A stretch of DNA of 64,000 nt, taken from NCBI RefSeq assembly GCF_002377905.1, contig NZ_DFQS01000005.1:62001-126000 (forward strand). The letters run 5' to 3'. Shown here piece after piece: positions 1 through 8,963 of the stretch. The stretch comes from Psychrobacter sp. UBA3483. Its GTDB lineage: Bacteria > Pseudomonadota > Gammaproteobacteria > Pseudomonadales > Moraxellaceae. The notes beneath the pieces are model-generated. The model ran no database searches, had not been told where the DNA came from, and worked only from the letters and a program-made list of their open reading frames with translations. Positions within the stretch are counted from its first letter, which is position 1. Every line of letters begins with the position of its first letter. A program made the position numbers and the translations under genes.

Positions 1-127
1 CAATTAAACCAAAGCTGTAGGCTCAATACAATTGGTATGCTTAATGAAACTGCGAGCTTAATCGAGCTTAATAATGTGTGCCTAATAAATAGTCGCCCAA
101 CCGCTACGAAGCATGGGCAAAATTTGC

Positions 128-133
128 TATAAT
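128..133 (+). promoter_or_regulatory. candidate extended -10 promoter of the aldolase gene
   Basis: A TATAAT hexamer preceded by TGC forms an extended -10 element about 155 bases before the aldolase start. No good -35 hexamer lies 16-18 bases upstream, as expected for extended -10 promoters. The rest of the first 288 bases shows no gene. Confidence 0.4.
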
Positions 134-288
134 CTGCGCGTGATAATTGCTAGTCAAAATCCTGCATTTTTTCCTACCCGTTCTATAGTGCTGCTTGTCG
201 ATTTAACTACCTTGTAGCGAGGATAGAACACTTGTAATCACCTAATCGTTACAAGTATTTATTTTAAAATCTAATCAGAGAGCGTTTT

Positions 289-1326
289 ATGGCCTTAATA
301 TCTTTACGTCAACTTTTGGATCATGCCGCTGAGCACAGCTACGGTGTCCCTGCCTTTAACGTCAATAACTTAGAGCAGATGCGCGCTATTATGATGGCGG
401 CCGACGCTTGTGATTCACCTGTCATCGTGCAAGCCAGTGCTGGCGCGCGTAGTTATGCAGGGTCGGCATTTTTACGTCATCTGATTATTGCTGCGATTGA
501 AGAATGGCCGCATATTCCAGTGGTGATGCATCAAGACCATGGCATGTCACCTGCTATTTGCCAGCGCTCAATTCAGCTTGGCTTCTCATCAGTGATGATG
601 GATGGCTCGCTTGGTGAAGACGGCAAAACGCCAATGGACTATGACTATAATGCCAGCGTGACCCGCGAAGTGGTCAAAATGGCCCACGCGTGCGGCGTGT
701 CAGTCGAAGGCGAGATTGGGTGTTTGGGTAGCCTTGAGACGGGTATGGCAGGCGAAGAAGACGGCTCAGGCGCAGAAGGCGTATTGGATCACGAGCAGCT
801 CTTGACCAGTGCTGATGAAGCTGAGCAGTTCGTTAAAGACACCAATGTCGATGCGCTAGCCATTGCGATTGGTACCAGTCATGGTGCGTATAAATTCACC
901 CGTCCACCGACAGGCGATATTTTATCGATTGAGCGCGTCAAAGAGATTCATGCGCGTATCCCGAACACTCATCTGGTCATGCATGGCTCATCATCAGTGC
1001 CGCAAGAATGGCTAAAAGTCATCAATGAAAATGGCGGTGATATCGGGGAAACTTATGGTGTACCGGTTGAGCAAATCGTCGAAGCGATTAAACATGGCGT
1101 GCGTAAAGTCAATATCGATACCGATTTACGTTTGGCATCAACGGGCGCTATCCGTAAATTCTTGGCAGAAAACCCAAGCGAATTTGATCCCCGTAAATAC
1201 TTTAAAGCGTCTATGGTTGCGATGTCAGATATCTGTACCAATCGTTTTGAAGCCTTTGGTTCTGCGGGACAAGCACATAAAATTCGCCCGATTAGTCTTG
1301 AAGGTATGGTCGATTTTTATAAATAA
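289..1326 (+). CDS. fba: fructose-bisphosphate aldolase, class II (Calvin-cycle subtype)
   Basis: A 345-residue zinc-dependent aldolase that reversibly splits fructose 1,6-bisphosphate into dihydroxyacetone phosphate and glyceraldehyde 3-phosphate in cytosolic glycolysis and gluconeogenesis. Seen in the sequence: the N-terminal YGVPAFNVNN segment, the metal-site motif VVMHQDHG near residue 80, the AIGTSHGAYKF segment, the MHGSSSVP phosphate-binding loop near residue 235 and KVNIDTDLRLA near residue 275. The length is normal for the larger class II subtype also called CbbA. The ATG follows a modest AGAGAG ribosome site. It stands alone before ruvA with a 108-base gap. The identification is firm; the subtype name is from family resemblance. 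Confidence 0.96.
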   Translation: MALISLRQLLDHAAEHSYGVPAFNVNNLEQMRAIMMAADACDSPVIVQASAGARSYAGSAFLRHLIIAAIEEWPHIPVVMHQDHGMSPAICQRSIQLGFSSVMMDGSLGEDGKTPMDYDYNASVTREVVKMAHACGVSVEGEIGCLGSLETGMAGEEDGSGAEGVLDHEQLLTSADEAEQFVKDTNVDALAIAIGTSHGAYKFTRPPTGDILSIERVKEIHARIPNTHLVMHGSSSVPQEWLKVINENGGDIGETYGVPVEQIVEAIKHGVRKVNIDTDLRLASTGAIRKFLAENPSEFDPRKYFKASMVAMSDICTNRFEAFGSAGQAHKIRPISLEGMVDFYK

Positions 1327-1434
1327 GCGTGGTTAGCAAAGCATGCTCATTGAGCCATACATAACAGCCGCTTATTTTTAGCGCATATTCTATAAGCAGT
1401 TTTTATATTAAATCTTATAAAGGGTGGTGGATTA

Positions 1435-2055
1435 ATGATTGGATTGATTACCGGGCAGGTGCAGTATTTGATGGCACCAACTGCCTGTGTCATGACTGCC
1501 TCTGGCGTAGGCTACGATATAGAGCTGCCGCTGCCGTCATTTTGTCAGTTGCGTCTTAACGAGCAAGCGAGTATTTGGACGCATTTTCACGTGCGTGAAG
1601 ATGCGCAGCTGCTTTTTGGTTTTATCGATCGTAAAGAGCGCGATGTTTTTCGTCAATTGATTAAAATTAATGGCGTTGGGGCAAAAATGGCACTGGCGAT
1701 GCTGTCTGCGATGTCAGCTGCTGAGCTAAAAATGCATGTCGAGCAAGAGTCGGAGACGGCATTAACGCGTATCCCTGGTATCGGCAAAAAGACCGCACAG
1801 CGTTTATTGATTGAGCTAAAAGACAAGCTGAAAAATATCGAAGTTGATAATAGCCATTTAGAATTTGCGCTTCAACCTGCGCCTATTTCTGCTGAAGGTA
1901 GTATCATCGCTGAGGTAGAGGGCGCGCTGATTAGTTTGGGTTATAAAGAACGAGAAGCGCAGCAAGCAATTAAAGCGGCGAAAAGTCATGGCGACACTTT
2001 TGCCGATACGCAGAGCTTACTAAAAGCCACTTTGCAACAGCTGTCAGGCTTCTAG
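1435..2055 (+). CDS. ruvA: Holliday junction branch migration protein RuvA
   Basis: RuvA binds the four-way DNA junction as a tetramer and loads the RuvB motor during recombinational repair. The 206-residue protein begins with the typical MIGLITGQV strand, has the two helix-hairpin-helix motifs (INGVGAKMALAML near residue 80 and IPGIGKKTAQRLLIELKDKL near residue 115), and ends with the domain III three-helix region that contacts RuvB. An AGGGTGG ribosome site precedes the ATG. In most bacteria ruvA is followed directly by ruvB; here a hairpin terminator and a MITE-like repeat lie between them. ruvC is not adjacent. Confidence 0.97.
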   Translation: MIGLITGQVQYLMAPTACVMTASGVGYDIELPLPSFCQLRLNEQASIWTHFHVREDAQLLFGFIDRKERDVFRQLIKINGVGAKMALAMLSAMSAAELKMHVEQESETALTRIPGIGKKTAQRLLIELKDKLKNIEVDNSHLEFALQPAPISAEGSIIAEVEGALISLGYKEREAQQAIKAAKSHGDTFADTQSLLKATLQQLSGF

Positions 2056-2099
2056 TAATGTAAGCGCGTTATTCTATAGTATCAATAAATCTTCAACAG

Positions 2100-2132
2100 A
2101 TAAGCGACATTCATTGTCGCTTATTTTCGTTT
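2100..2132 (+). terminator. rho-independent terminator after ruvA
   Basis: A perfect 10-base-pair stem (ATAAGCGACA and its complement, loop of 5) is followed by a T-rich tail. It should end ruvA transcription before ruvB. Confidence 0.7.
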
Positions 2133-2206
2133 TAGACTGTGTTTTATTGACTCGCTGCTTTATGATGTTTTGCATGACTTATATGCAGCGTTTGGTTATG
2201 CTGTTT

Positions 2207-2321
2207 ATACCAATTCCAAAAAATATGATTAGTTTCGTCAAGCTCGTTTAGTCTTCTAGATGTCATGCTGGCATTCGCTTTCCTAGCTATTGAAAGCTAC
2301 TCAAATTTTTGAAAGTGGTAT
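2207..2321. repeat. MITE-like palindromic element between ruvA and ruvB
   Basis: A 115-base segment has imperfect terminal inverted repeats beginning ATACCA; 15 of the outer 18 positions match between the two ends. It carries no reading frame, as expected of a miniature inverted-repeat element. Whether it recurs elsewhere in the genome cannot be seen from this window. Confidence 0.45.
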
Positions 2322-2344
2322 GATTACTTTATTCTTTTATTAAA

Positions 2345-3340
2345 ATGATAAAACCTATGATGCAAGATCGTTTGATTAATCCGTTAGAAGGGGCAGGTGA
2401 TGCGCCTGATGCTAATATTCGACCGGCATTATTGGCTGAATATATCGGTCAGCCGGTGGTGCGTGAGCAGATGGAAGTATTTATTGGCGCGGCGCGCGGC
2501 CGGGGTGAGGCATTAGATCATACCTTGATTTTTGGTCCGCCGGGGCTTGGTAAAACCACACTTGCCAATATCATCGCTCGCGAAATGGGTGGCAATCTGC
2601 GTTCTACCTCAGGGCCAGTGCTGGAGCGCCCAGGCGATTTAGCAGCAATGCTGACCAATTTAGAAGAAGGTGACGTCCTCTTTATCGATGAAATCCATCG
2701 CTTGAGCTCTGTTATTGAAGAAATACTATATCCAGCGATGGAAGATTTTCAGCTGGATATTATGATTGGCGAAGGGCCAGCTGCACGCTCTATTAAGCTG
2801 GATTTACCGCCTTTTACTTTGGTGGCAGCAACCACACGTGCAGGATTATTGACCTCACCACTGCGTGATCGTTTTGGGATTGTGCAGCGCTTAGAGTTTT
2901 ATAATATTGCTGACCTGACAACGATTGTTAGCCGTGCCGCGCGTTTGATGCGGGTACCGATGAGTGACGATGGTGCGGTAGAGATTGCTCGGCGTGCGCG
3001 TGGTACGCCAAGGATTGCCAATCGACTATTACGCCGTGTGCGTGATTATGCTGAAGTGCGAGGTGATGGCAGTATTAATGGCGCGATAGCGGGTAGTGCG
3101 CTCGATATGCTGGCAGTGGATAGACGTGGTTTGGATCATTTGGACAGGCGTTATATTGAAATATTGCACGAGCGTTTTGATGGTGGTCCAGCTGGCGTTG
3201 AAGCAGTAGCAGCAGCAATGGCGGAGGATCGCGGTACGCTTGAGGATGTGATTGAACCGTATTTGATTCAGCAAGGTTATGTGCTGCGTACGGCGCGTGG
3301 TCGGGTATTGACGCAAATGGCGATTGACCAGATGTTGTAA
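2345..3340 (+). CDS. ruvB: Holliday junction DNA helicase RuvB
   Basis: RuvB is the AAA+ hexameric ATPase that drives branch migration of Holliday junctions together with RuvA. Visible motifs: the Walker A loop GPPGLGKTTLA near residue 65, Walker B LFIDEIHRL near residue 115, sensor 1 in LVAATTRAG, the arginine finger segment LRDRFGI and the C-terminal winged-helix DNA-binding domain. The 331 residues match the usual size. A second in-frame ATG (MMQDRL) lies four codons later, so the exact start is uncertain. It probably needs its own promoter because a terminator and a repeat separate it from ruvA. Confidence 0.97.
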   Translation: MIKPMMQDRLINPLEGAGDAPDANIRPALLAEYIGQPVVREQMEVFIGAARGRGEALDHTLIFGPPGLGKTTLANIIAREMGGNLRSTSGPVLERPGDLAAMLTNLEEGDVLFIDEIHRLSSVIEEILYPAMEDFQLDIMIGEGPAARSIKLDLPPFTLVAATTRAGLLTSPLRDRFGIVQRLEFYNIADLTTIVSRAARLMRVPMSDDGAVEIARRARGTPRIANRLLRRVRDYAEVRGDGSINGAIAGSALDMLAVDRRGLDHLDRRYIEILHERFDGGPAGVEAVAAAMAEDRGTLEDVIEPYLIQQGYVLRTARGRVLTQMAIDQML

Positions 3341-3362
3341 TTTGAAAACTAAAAATCTTAAA

Positions 3363-3412
3363 TAAAAAAAGCGCCTGCTTTTAATCTCGACTTAAAAGTA
3401 GGCGCTTTTTTT
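3363..3412. terminator. bidirectional terminator between ruvB and the FAD oxidase gene
   Basis: A 14-base-pair stem starting GCGCCTGC is flanked by an A-run on the left and a T-run on the right, so it can terminate the converging transcripts of both neighbours. Confidence 0.85.
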
Positions 3413-3443
3413 GCTACAGTGATTAAAATAAATAGCTTTGTAT

Positions 3444-4880
3444 CTAAGCTGTAGGTAAAGTCTCAGGCCATATCTTCCCTGGATTTAAAATGTTTTTAGG
3501 GTCAAGGGCTGACTTAATCGCTTGCATTAGTACTAATGCATTCCCATGCTCTTGCTGCATATATTTCTGTTTGCCTTGCCCAATACCGTGCTCACCAGTA
3601 CAGGTGCCATCCATCTCAATTGCACGGCTGGCGAGGCGGCTGATGATACCGTCAGCGGTAGCGACTTCTTCAGGATTGTTGGTATCGACCAATAAGAGAA
3701 CATGAAAATTACCATCGCCGACGTGACCGACGATAGGTCCAATCATGCCAGACGCTTCGATATCTTTTGCTGTCTCACTGACGCATTCTGCCAAGCGTGA
3801 AATGGGTACGCAGGCATCAGTCGATAAGGCGCTGGCTTCAGGTCGTAGGGCACAGCTGGCATGATAGGCATTATGCCGCGCTTGCCACAGACGTTTGCGC
3901 TCAGCTTCATTGGTATCCCAAGCAAAATCCGTACCGCCGAATTCTTCGATGATATCGGTAAAGATTTGCGCTTGCTCGGCAACGCTGGCTTCTGTACCGT
4001 GAAACTCTACAAACAAGGTTGGCGTCTCAGTGAGCGTAAGATTAGCATATTGATTACAGGCTTTAATTTGCATGGCGTCGAGCAGCTCGATACGGGCAAT
4101 TGGCAAGCACATTTGAATAGTCAACATCACTGCCTGACAAGCATCCTCTATTGTTGGGAAGTGGCAGATACCGCTACCAATACACTCACTAATACCAAAT
4201 AACTTGAGCGTGACTTCGGTGACGATACCAAGCGTCCCTTCTGAGCCTATCATTAAGCGAGTCAAGTCATAACCAGCGGCAGACTTTTTGGCGCGAGTAC
4301 CGGTGCGCACAATATCTCCGCTTGCGGTCACTACTTCAAGGGCGAGTACCACATCTTTCATGGTGCCATAGCGGACAGCATTGGTGCCTGAGGCGCGAGT
4401 CGCGACCATGCCGCCGATACTGGCATTGGCACCAGGGTCTATTGGAAAAAATAGTCCAGTATCACGTAAATAATGATTGAGCTGCTCACGTGTGACCCCG
4501 GGTTGTACCGTTACCGTCAAATCTTCGTTATTAACCTGTAATATCGCATCCATCGCATGCATATCGATACATAAACCGCCATAAGGCGCGTTTAATTGAC
4601 CTTCTAAGGATGAACCAATACCAAAGGCAATGACTGGCATCTGATTCTGATGGCAAATCGCAACCGCAGCAGCAACCTCGTTTTTATCCTGCACGGTCAA
4701 TACCGCTTCGGGTGGTTGATTGGCAAGCCAGGTCATGGTATGACCATGCTGCTCACGTACGGTTTGATTAAGGCTAAGTTGTTTGCCAAAGCGTGTTTGC
4801 AAAGTGGCAATCGCGTCACTATGATTTGGTTTGACTGAATCATTAGGCTTGGAAGGTGGTATAGATGATATGGTCGACAT
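3444..4880 (-). CDS. FAD-linked oxidase, D-lactate dehydrogenase (cytochrome) type
   Basis: Member of the GlcD/DLD flavoprotein family, which oxidises D-2-hydroxy acids (D-lactate or glycolate) and passes electrons to the respiratory chain. An N-terminal FAD-binding PCMH domain contains PVIAFGIGSSLEGQ and DPGANASIGGMVATRASG; the C-terminal FAD-oxidase domain has GHVGDGNFH and the CTGEHGIGQGK signature. I place the start at MSTISS: the reading frame opens five codons earlier, but a GGAGAA ribosome site overlaps those codons and sits seven bases before the inner ATG. It stands alone behind ubiB. Substrate choice between D-lactate and glycolate cannot be settled here; the single-subunit form favours D-lactate. 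Confidence 0.88.
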   Translation of the reverse strand: MSTISSIPPSKPNDSVKPNHSDAIATLQTRFGKQLSLNQTVREQHGHTMTWLANQPPEAVLTVQDKNEVAAAVAICHQNQMPVIAFGIGSSLEGQLNAPYGGLCIDMHAMDAILQVNNEDLTVTVQPGVTREQLNHYLRDTGLFFPIDPGANASIGGMVATRASGTNAVRYGTMKDVVLALEVVTASGDIVRTGTRAKKSAAGYDLTRLMIGSEGTLGIVTEVTLKLFGISECIGSGICHFPTIEDACQAVMLTIQMCLPIARIELLDAMQIKACNQYANLTLTETPTLFVEFHGTEASVAEQAQIFTDIIEEFGGTDFAWDTNEAERKRLWQARHNAYHASCALRPEASALSTDACVPISRLAECVSETAKDIEASGMIGPIVGHVGDGNFHVLLLVDTNNPEEVATADGIISRLASRAIEMDGTCTGEHGIGQGKQKYMQQEHGNALVLMQAIKSALDPKNILNPGKIWPETLPTA

Positions 4881-4946
4881 AGGTAAATTCTCCATATAAG
4901 GCGTATTTTTAACTGAGTAAACGACATGCTAAATAAGATAAAAAGT

Positions 4947-5001
4947 TAAGCTCTAATTCATTTTATTGTCCTTTATGGAAAATAAAATGAATTAGAGCTT
5001 A
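4947..5001. repeat. 21-base perfect inverted repeat after ubiB
   Basis: Two 21-base arms (left starts TAAGCTCTAATTC) are exact reverse complements around a 13-base loop. On the minus strand, the direction of ubiB, the stem is followed by AACTTTTT, so it may be the terminator of the ubi genes, though the stem is unusually long and AT-rich. Confidence 0.75.
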
Positions 5002-5060
5002 TTAAATTAAGATTTTTTTGTTAATGATTAACGAGTATTTTTTCGTCAAAAACTAATAGC

Positions 5061-6719
5061 CTAAGCTAAAACCCGCCAAATAACGACGATAATAGCCAAT
5101 AGGTAAAAAATAGGCGCAAACCAACCGACTTGCGTGGCGATGGCAATAAATACCGCAAAACCTGATAGCGCTAACCAATCGCGGCGACGGTCGTTTAGCA
5201 TATCGGCGCGAATTTGTTGTATCTCTCGTAGCTGACTGTCTTGGCGCGAGCCTTGTGAGGCAAGGCTTTGTAAACCTTGGTCTAGCAGCTTAGGAATATC
5301 AGTCGTTGATAATAAAATCTCTGGCAACTGCTGACGCAGATATTGCAAGTTACGCATCGGATCGAGCTGCTCTTTAATCCAGCCACTTAAAATGGGCTTG
5401 GCAAGCGACCAGATATCAAGGTCAGGATATAAATCGCGACCGAGTCCTTCGACATGCACCAAGGTTTTTAGCAGCAGCATTAATTGTGGCGGAATACTCA
5501 TATGATGGCGACGGGCGATATCTAAAATCTGCATCAAGACACCAGCAAAATCGATATCGTTAATGGATTTTTGTAGCATTGGACCGACAGTGCGTTTCAT
5601 ATCACGCATGAGTGCATGCTTATCGGTATTGGGCGGTATCCAACCCGCTCGGCTGACGATATCAACCATCGCCGTGAAGTTATTATTCATTACCGCCAAA
5701 AGCATGCGCGCGACGATAAGCTGGTCGTCTTTAGAGAGCGTACCCATAATGGCGCAATCAAGACCGATATAGCGCGGCTCATGACCCAAGTCAACCGCTG
5801 CCATATCTGCCGTGAGTGTTTTAACCGGCGGCGTTTCTACAAAGACATTACCCGGATGCATATCAGCATGAAAAAAGTTATCGCGAAACACTTGGGTAAA
5901 AAATATCGTTAAACCTTTTTCTGCTAATGTCGCACGGTCGTAACCCAGCTTATCAAACACCTCAACCTGCGAGATAGGCACGCCTTGGATACGCTCCATA
6001 ATCATGACATTTTTAGCAGCGTCATAAACTTCAGGCACATACATCAGTGCTGAACCCAAGAAGTTATTACGCATCTGGGTGGTATTGTCCGCCTCCAAGG
6101 TTAAATCCAATTCATTAAGCATCACTTGGCGATAGTCTTCGACAATATCAACGATATGAATGGCGCGCGCCGCTTCGATACGCGCCGATGCCCAATTGGC
6201 AAGCTCACGCAGTAGCTCAAAGTCTGCCACGATAGTGGTACGAATATCAGGGCGAACCACTTTCACTACTACCTCACGACCATCATGCAATGCGGCCGTA
6301 TGTACTTGAGCGATAGAAGCTGCTGCTAACGGCTTAACATCAAAGCGGGCAAATAGCGCTGCGATAGATTGACCTAAACCGTGCTTGGGGTCTTGGATTT
6401 GGGCAATAGCAACATCAGAGTCGAAAGGCTTGACCTTATCTTGTAGCTGTACCAATTGCCCGATAATCTCAGGCGGCACCAAATCGCGACGCGTCGAGAG
6501 CAGTTGCCCCAGTTTTAAGAACAGCGTACCCATGTCTTCAAGCGCATACTTAATCGCATTGGGCTGATGTTTTTTACCCCAAGCCGCCGGATGCAAACGG
6601 ATTAAACGCGCCAAAGGTTGCAATTGCGGCGCTTCTTCGACAGACAAATGGGTGTCAATGCGATAAGCGGCGGCAATACGCCAAAGTTCAAGTAAACGGG
6701 CGCGATGTGATAGTAGCAT
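5061..6719 (-). CDS. ubiB: ubiquinone biosynthesis protein UbiB (ABC1/ADCK atypical kinase family)
   Basis: UbiB supports aerobic ubiquinone synthesis as an atypical kinase-like ATPase attached to the inner membrane. The 552 residues (E. coli UbiB has 546) include the family's KLGQ motif in LFLKLGQLLSTRRDLVP near residue 70, the nucleotide-binding region AAASIAQVHTA, a kinase-like DNFFHADMHPGN near residue 280, and two C-terminal membrane segments from about residue 505. There is a short insertion before the DCAIMG metal-binding segment compared with enteric homologues. It follows ubiE and ubiJ on the same strand, the classic order. A 13-base-pair hairpin lies in the 87-base gap after ubiJ. 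Confidence 0.95.
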   Translation of the reverse strand: MLLSHRARLLELWRIAAAYRIDTHLSVEEAPQLQPLARLIRLHPAAWGKKHQPNAIKYALEDMGTLFLKLGQLLSTRRDLVPPEIIGQLVQLQDKVKPFDSDVAIAQIQDPKHGLGQSIAALFARFDVKPLAAASIAQVHTAALHDGREVVVKVVRPDIRTTIVADFELLRELANWASARIEAARAIHIVDIVEDYRQVMLNELDLTLEADNTTQMRNNFLGSALMYVPEVYDAAKNVMIMERIQGVPISQVEVFDKLGYDRATLAEKGLTIFFTQVFRDNFFHADMHPGNVFVETPPVKTLTADMAAVDLGHEPRYIGLDCAIMGTLSKDDQLIVARMLLAVMNNNFTAMVDIVSRAGWIPPNTDKHALMRDMKRTVGPMLQKSINDIDFAGVLMQILDIARRHHMSIPPQLMLLLKTLVHVEGLGRDLYPDLDIWSLAKPILSGWIKEQLDPMRNLQYLRQQLPEILLSTTDIPKLLDQGLQSLASQGSRQDSQLREIQQIRADMLNDRRRDWLALSGFAVFIAIATQVGWFAPIFYLLAIIVVIWRVLA

Positions 6720-6754
6720 GAGATAGGGTTACTCTAAAAAGTCGAAAATAGGGC

Positions 6755-6801
6755 AGAGTCTATGACGGCTCATAGTTAGCGTTTAGGTCGTCATAGACTC
6801 T
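6755..6801. repeat. hairpin between ubiJ and ubiB
   Basis: Thirteen-base perfect arms (AGAGTCTATGACG and its complement) flank a 21-base loop. No T-run follows on the minus strand, so it may be an mRNA-processing or stability structure rather than a full terminator. Confidence 0.55.
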
Positions 6802-6806
6802 ATTTA

Positions 6807-7502
6807 TTATCTATGATTGGTTAAACGTGCTTGCTCATCTTTGATAGCGGCAAGTTTGGCCTCTTCACGCTCAATGTCGGCACGCAGTTTTAATAACTGC
6901 TGCTTTAGATCATTGACTTCGGCAGCTTCCATCGGGTCGGGAGTAACATTGCCCGCTACGTCATTGGCCCAGTCGCTGACATCGTTAAAGGCGCGTTTGG
7001 CACTATGACGCCAGCTGCCTTTTAGCTGCGAGATAAGCAGGTGTAATTGGCTGGCCATCGGTTTCCCAATAAAGGGCTCAAGCTGGCCGGCGACATCAGG
7101 GTCAAAACCTGCAACCAGCTGCTTAAGTTGCATGAGCACTTTGTAATCCCCAGCAATAGGCAAGTTGCCTTCTGTGCCGCGCATCAGATTCAACAGCTGC
7201 GCAGGATTATCAACGGTAATGATACAGTCTGGACGACTATGACCCAGACGCGAACGCTCTAGACTGGCTTTTTGGCGCTCATTCATATTGCCACTTGTCT
7301 CAAACACACTTTCAGTCATAACCGGCTCAAAGCGCAAACGATCTTCGGTAAATAAAACGTCTAGATTAATCTCAGGCATGCCCATATTTAGACGCAGCAC
7401 TTTGCCCGCAAGCGGCGCTAGCCCAGCTTTGGTAATCTCATCGCTGGCAATGGCGATATTAATCAGCTTTTCGGCACCTGCCAAAAGTAACACAGTCAGC
7501 AT
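6807..7502 (-). CDS. ubiJ: ubiquinone biosynthesis accessory factor UbiJ (SCP2 domain)
   Basis: UbiJ is an SCP2-like lipid-binding protein that, with UbiK, organises the soluble ubiquinone biosynthesis complex. The 231-residue product has an N-terminal SCP2-type domain, with a typical DCIITVDNPAQLLNLM strand-helix segment near residues 90-110, and a C-terminal coiled-coil stretch rich in Leu, Lys and Glu (from about residue 190, LKQQLLKLRADIEREEAKL). Position between ubiE and ubiB on the same strand strongly supports the assignment, since SCP2 domains alone are widespread. The N-terminus (MLTVLLLAGAEKLIN) also resembles UbiJ proteins. Confidence 0.88.
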   Translation of the reverse strand: MLTVLLLAGAEKLINIAIASDEITKAGLAPLAGKVLRLNMGMPEINLDVLFTEDRLRFEPVMTESVFETSGNMNERQKASLERSRLGHSRPDCIITVDNPAQLLNLMRGTEGNLPIAGDYKVLMQLKQLVAGFDPDVAGQLEPFIGKPMASQLHLLISQLKGSWRHSAKRAFNDVSDWANDVAGNVTPDPMEAAEVNDLKQQLLKLRADIEREEAKLAAIKDEQARLTNHR

Positions 7503-7702
7503 AAGGCCCTCACAATGTTTGGTTGAGCGCCATAAACGCGGCGCATATTTCGATATTGGCTGTTATGACGATGTAAACGCCTGCTCAATGACAGACGTTT
7601 TTACATGATAAAAAGCTTGGTTATCTAAGCAGCTGTCAAAACTAAGCTCTACAGCTATTCTTTTCTAAACCTGTGCTTTTCTAAAGCTGTGATTTTTTAA
7701 AA

Positions 7703-8827
7703 TTAGGCTTTAAAGCCGCGATGCACCGCAACGATACCAGCGGTCAAGTTATGATAATCACAATTCTCAAAGCCTGCTTGCTGCATCATCTGCTTAAGCG
7801 TCTGCTGATCAGGGTGCATTCGAATCGATTCAGCCAAGTATTGATAGCTCTCAGAGTCATTAGCAACCAACTTACCCATAATCGGCAACGCCGTAAATGA
7901 GTACAAATCATAAGCTTTCGATAAAGGCTCAAACACAGGTTTTGAGAATTCTAAAATCAATAAACGACCGCCTGGCTTGAGTACACGATACATAGATTTT
8001 AGCGCCGCATCCTTGTCTGTGACGTTTCGCAGACCAAAGCTAATAGTCACCAAATCAAAGCTTTCATCATCAAAAGGTGCCAAAGTTTCAGCGTTTGCTA
8101 AGACGAAATCAACGTTATTACAGCCGGCATTGATGAGGCGCTCACGACCCACTTCTAGCATCGCCGCATTGATATCTGATAATACCACATGGCCGTTGCG
8201 ACCCACTTCACGGCTAAATACTTTGGCCAAATCACCCGTGCCACCAGCGATGTCAAGCACCTGCTGACCGGCGCGTACACCTGATAAGCTAATGGCATAA
8301 CGCTTCCATAAACGATGAATACCAAACGACATTAAGTCATTCATGATGTCGTATTTTTTGGCAACTGAGGTAAAAACATCGGCAACGCGCGCTTGTTTTT
8401 CTGCTTTATTGACCGTTTTATAGCCAAAATGCGTTTGCTCATTACCATCGGTATCAGGCGTATGTGGGTTATTGATGTCATCACGTTGGTTAAACAGCGT
8501 TTGTTTGGCCGTTTGTGCGTGCGTAGCAGTAGGATTGGCGCTGTTATTTATCGTATTTGGCATAGTCGTTTGTTGACCTTGTGGGGTTCCGGTTGGTAAG
8601 TCTTGCACTTGGGTGAAGTCATTATTATTGCTGCTATCGACTGCAGCATTGGCATTCAGCGTCGTACTAGCGCTTTGGTTTTGACGCGCTTTTACTTGCG
8701 CGGTGATATTTTGATTATGAGCAATACTGTCTTTAACCAATTTATCTTGCAGATGACCATGAGAAGTAGGGTTATCAGTATGGGCTTGATCGGCTTGGCT
8801 AGAGTTATTATTTAAGTTATCAGTCAT
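7703..8827 (-). CDS. ubiE: UbiE quinone C-methyltransferase with a long Asn/Gln/Thr-rich N-terminal extension
   Basis: SAM-dependent C-methyltransferase of ubiquinone (and, where made, menaquinone) synthesis. The catalytic part starts near residue 130 with THFGYKTVNKAEK, followed by VAKKYDIMNDLMSFGIHRLW, the SAM-binding loop VLDIAGGTGDLAK and the GLRNVTDKDAAL signature, ending in the usual ITAGIVAVHRGFK. The protein is 374 residues against about 250 in E. coli: the first ~122 residues are low-complexity (Asn, Gln, Thr, Ala, His) and match no domain I know. An AGGA ribosome site seven bases before the first ATG suggests the extension is really translated. First gene of ubiE-ubiJ-ubiB. Confidence 0.95.
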   Translation of the reverse strand: MTDNLNNNSSQADQAHTDNPTSHGHLQDKLVKDSIAHNQNITAQVKARQNQSASTTLNANAAVDSSNNNDFTQVQDLPTGTPQGQQTTMPNTINNSANPTATHAQTAKQTLFNQRDDINNPHTPDTDGNEQTHFGYKTVNKAEKQARVADVFTSVAKKYDIMNDLMSFGIHRLWKRYAISLSGVRAGQQVLDIAGGTGDLAKVFSREVGRNGHVVLSDINAAMLEVGRERLINAGCNNVDFVLANAETLAPFDDESFDLVTISFGLRNVTDKDAALKSMYRVLKPGGRLLILEFSKPVFEPLSKAYDLYSFTALPIMGKLVANDSESYQYLAESIRMHPDQQTLKQMMQQAGFENCDYHNLTAGIVAVHRGFKA

Positions 8828-8963
8828 ACGGTTATCCTATTATTTGTTTTTATGATGGCGTATTTAAGCGTTATTTGCATAGAGTTTAAACATTGATTGC
8901 ATGTTGTTTAAACCCTATTTAAGCACTATAGCTGTCAGTTAGCCACGGGCATTATTGACCCTA

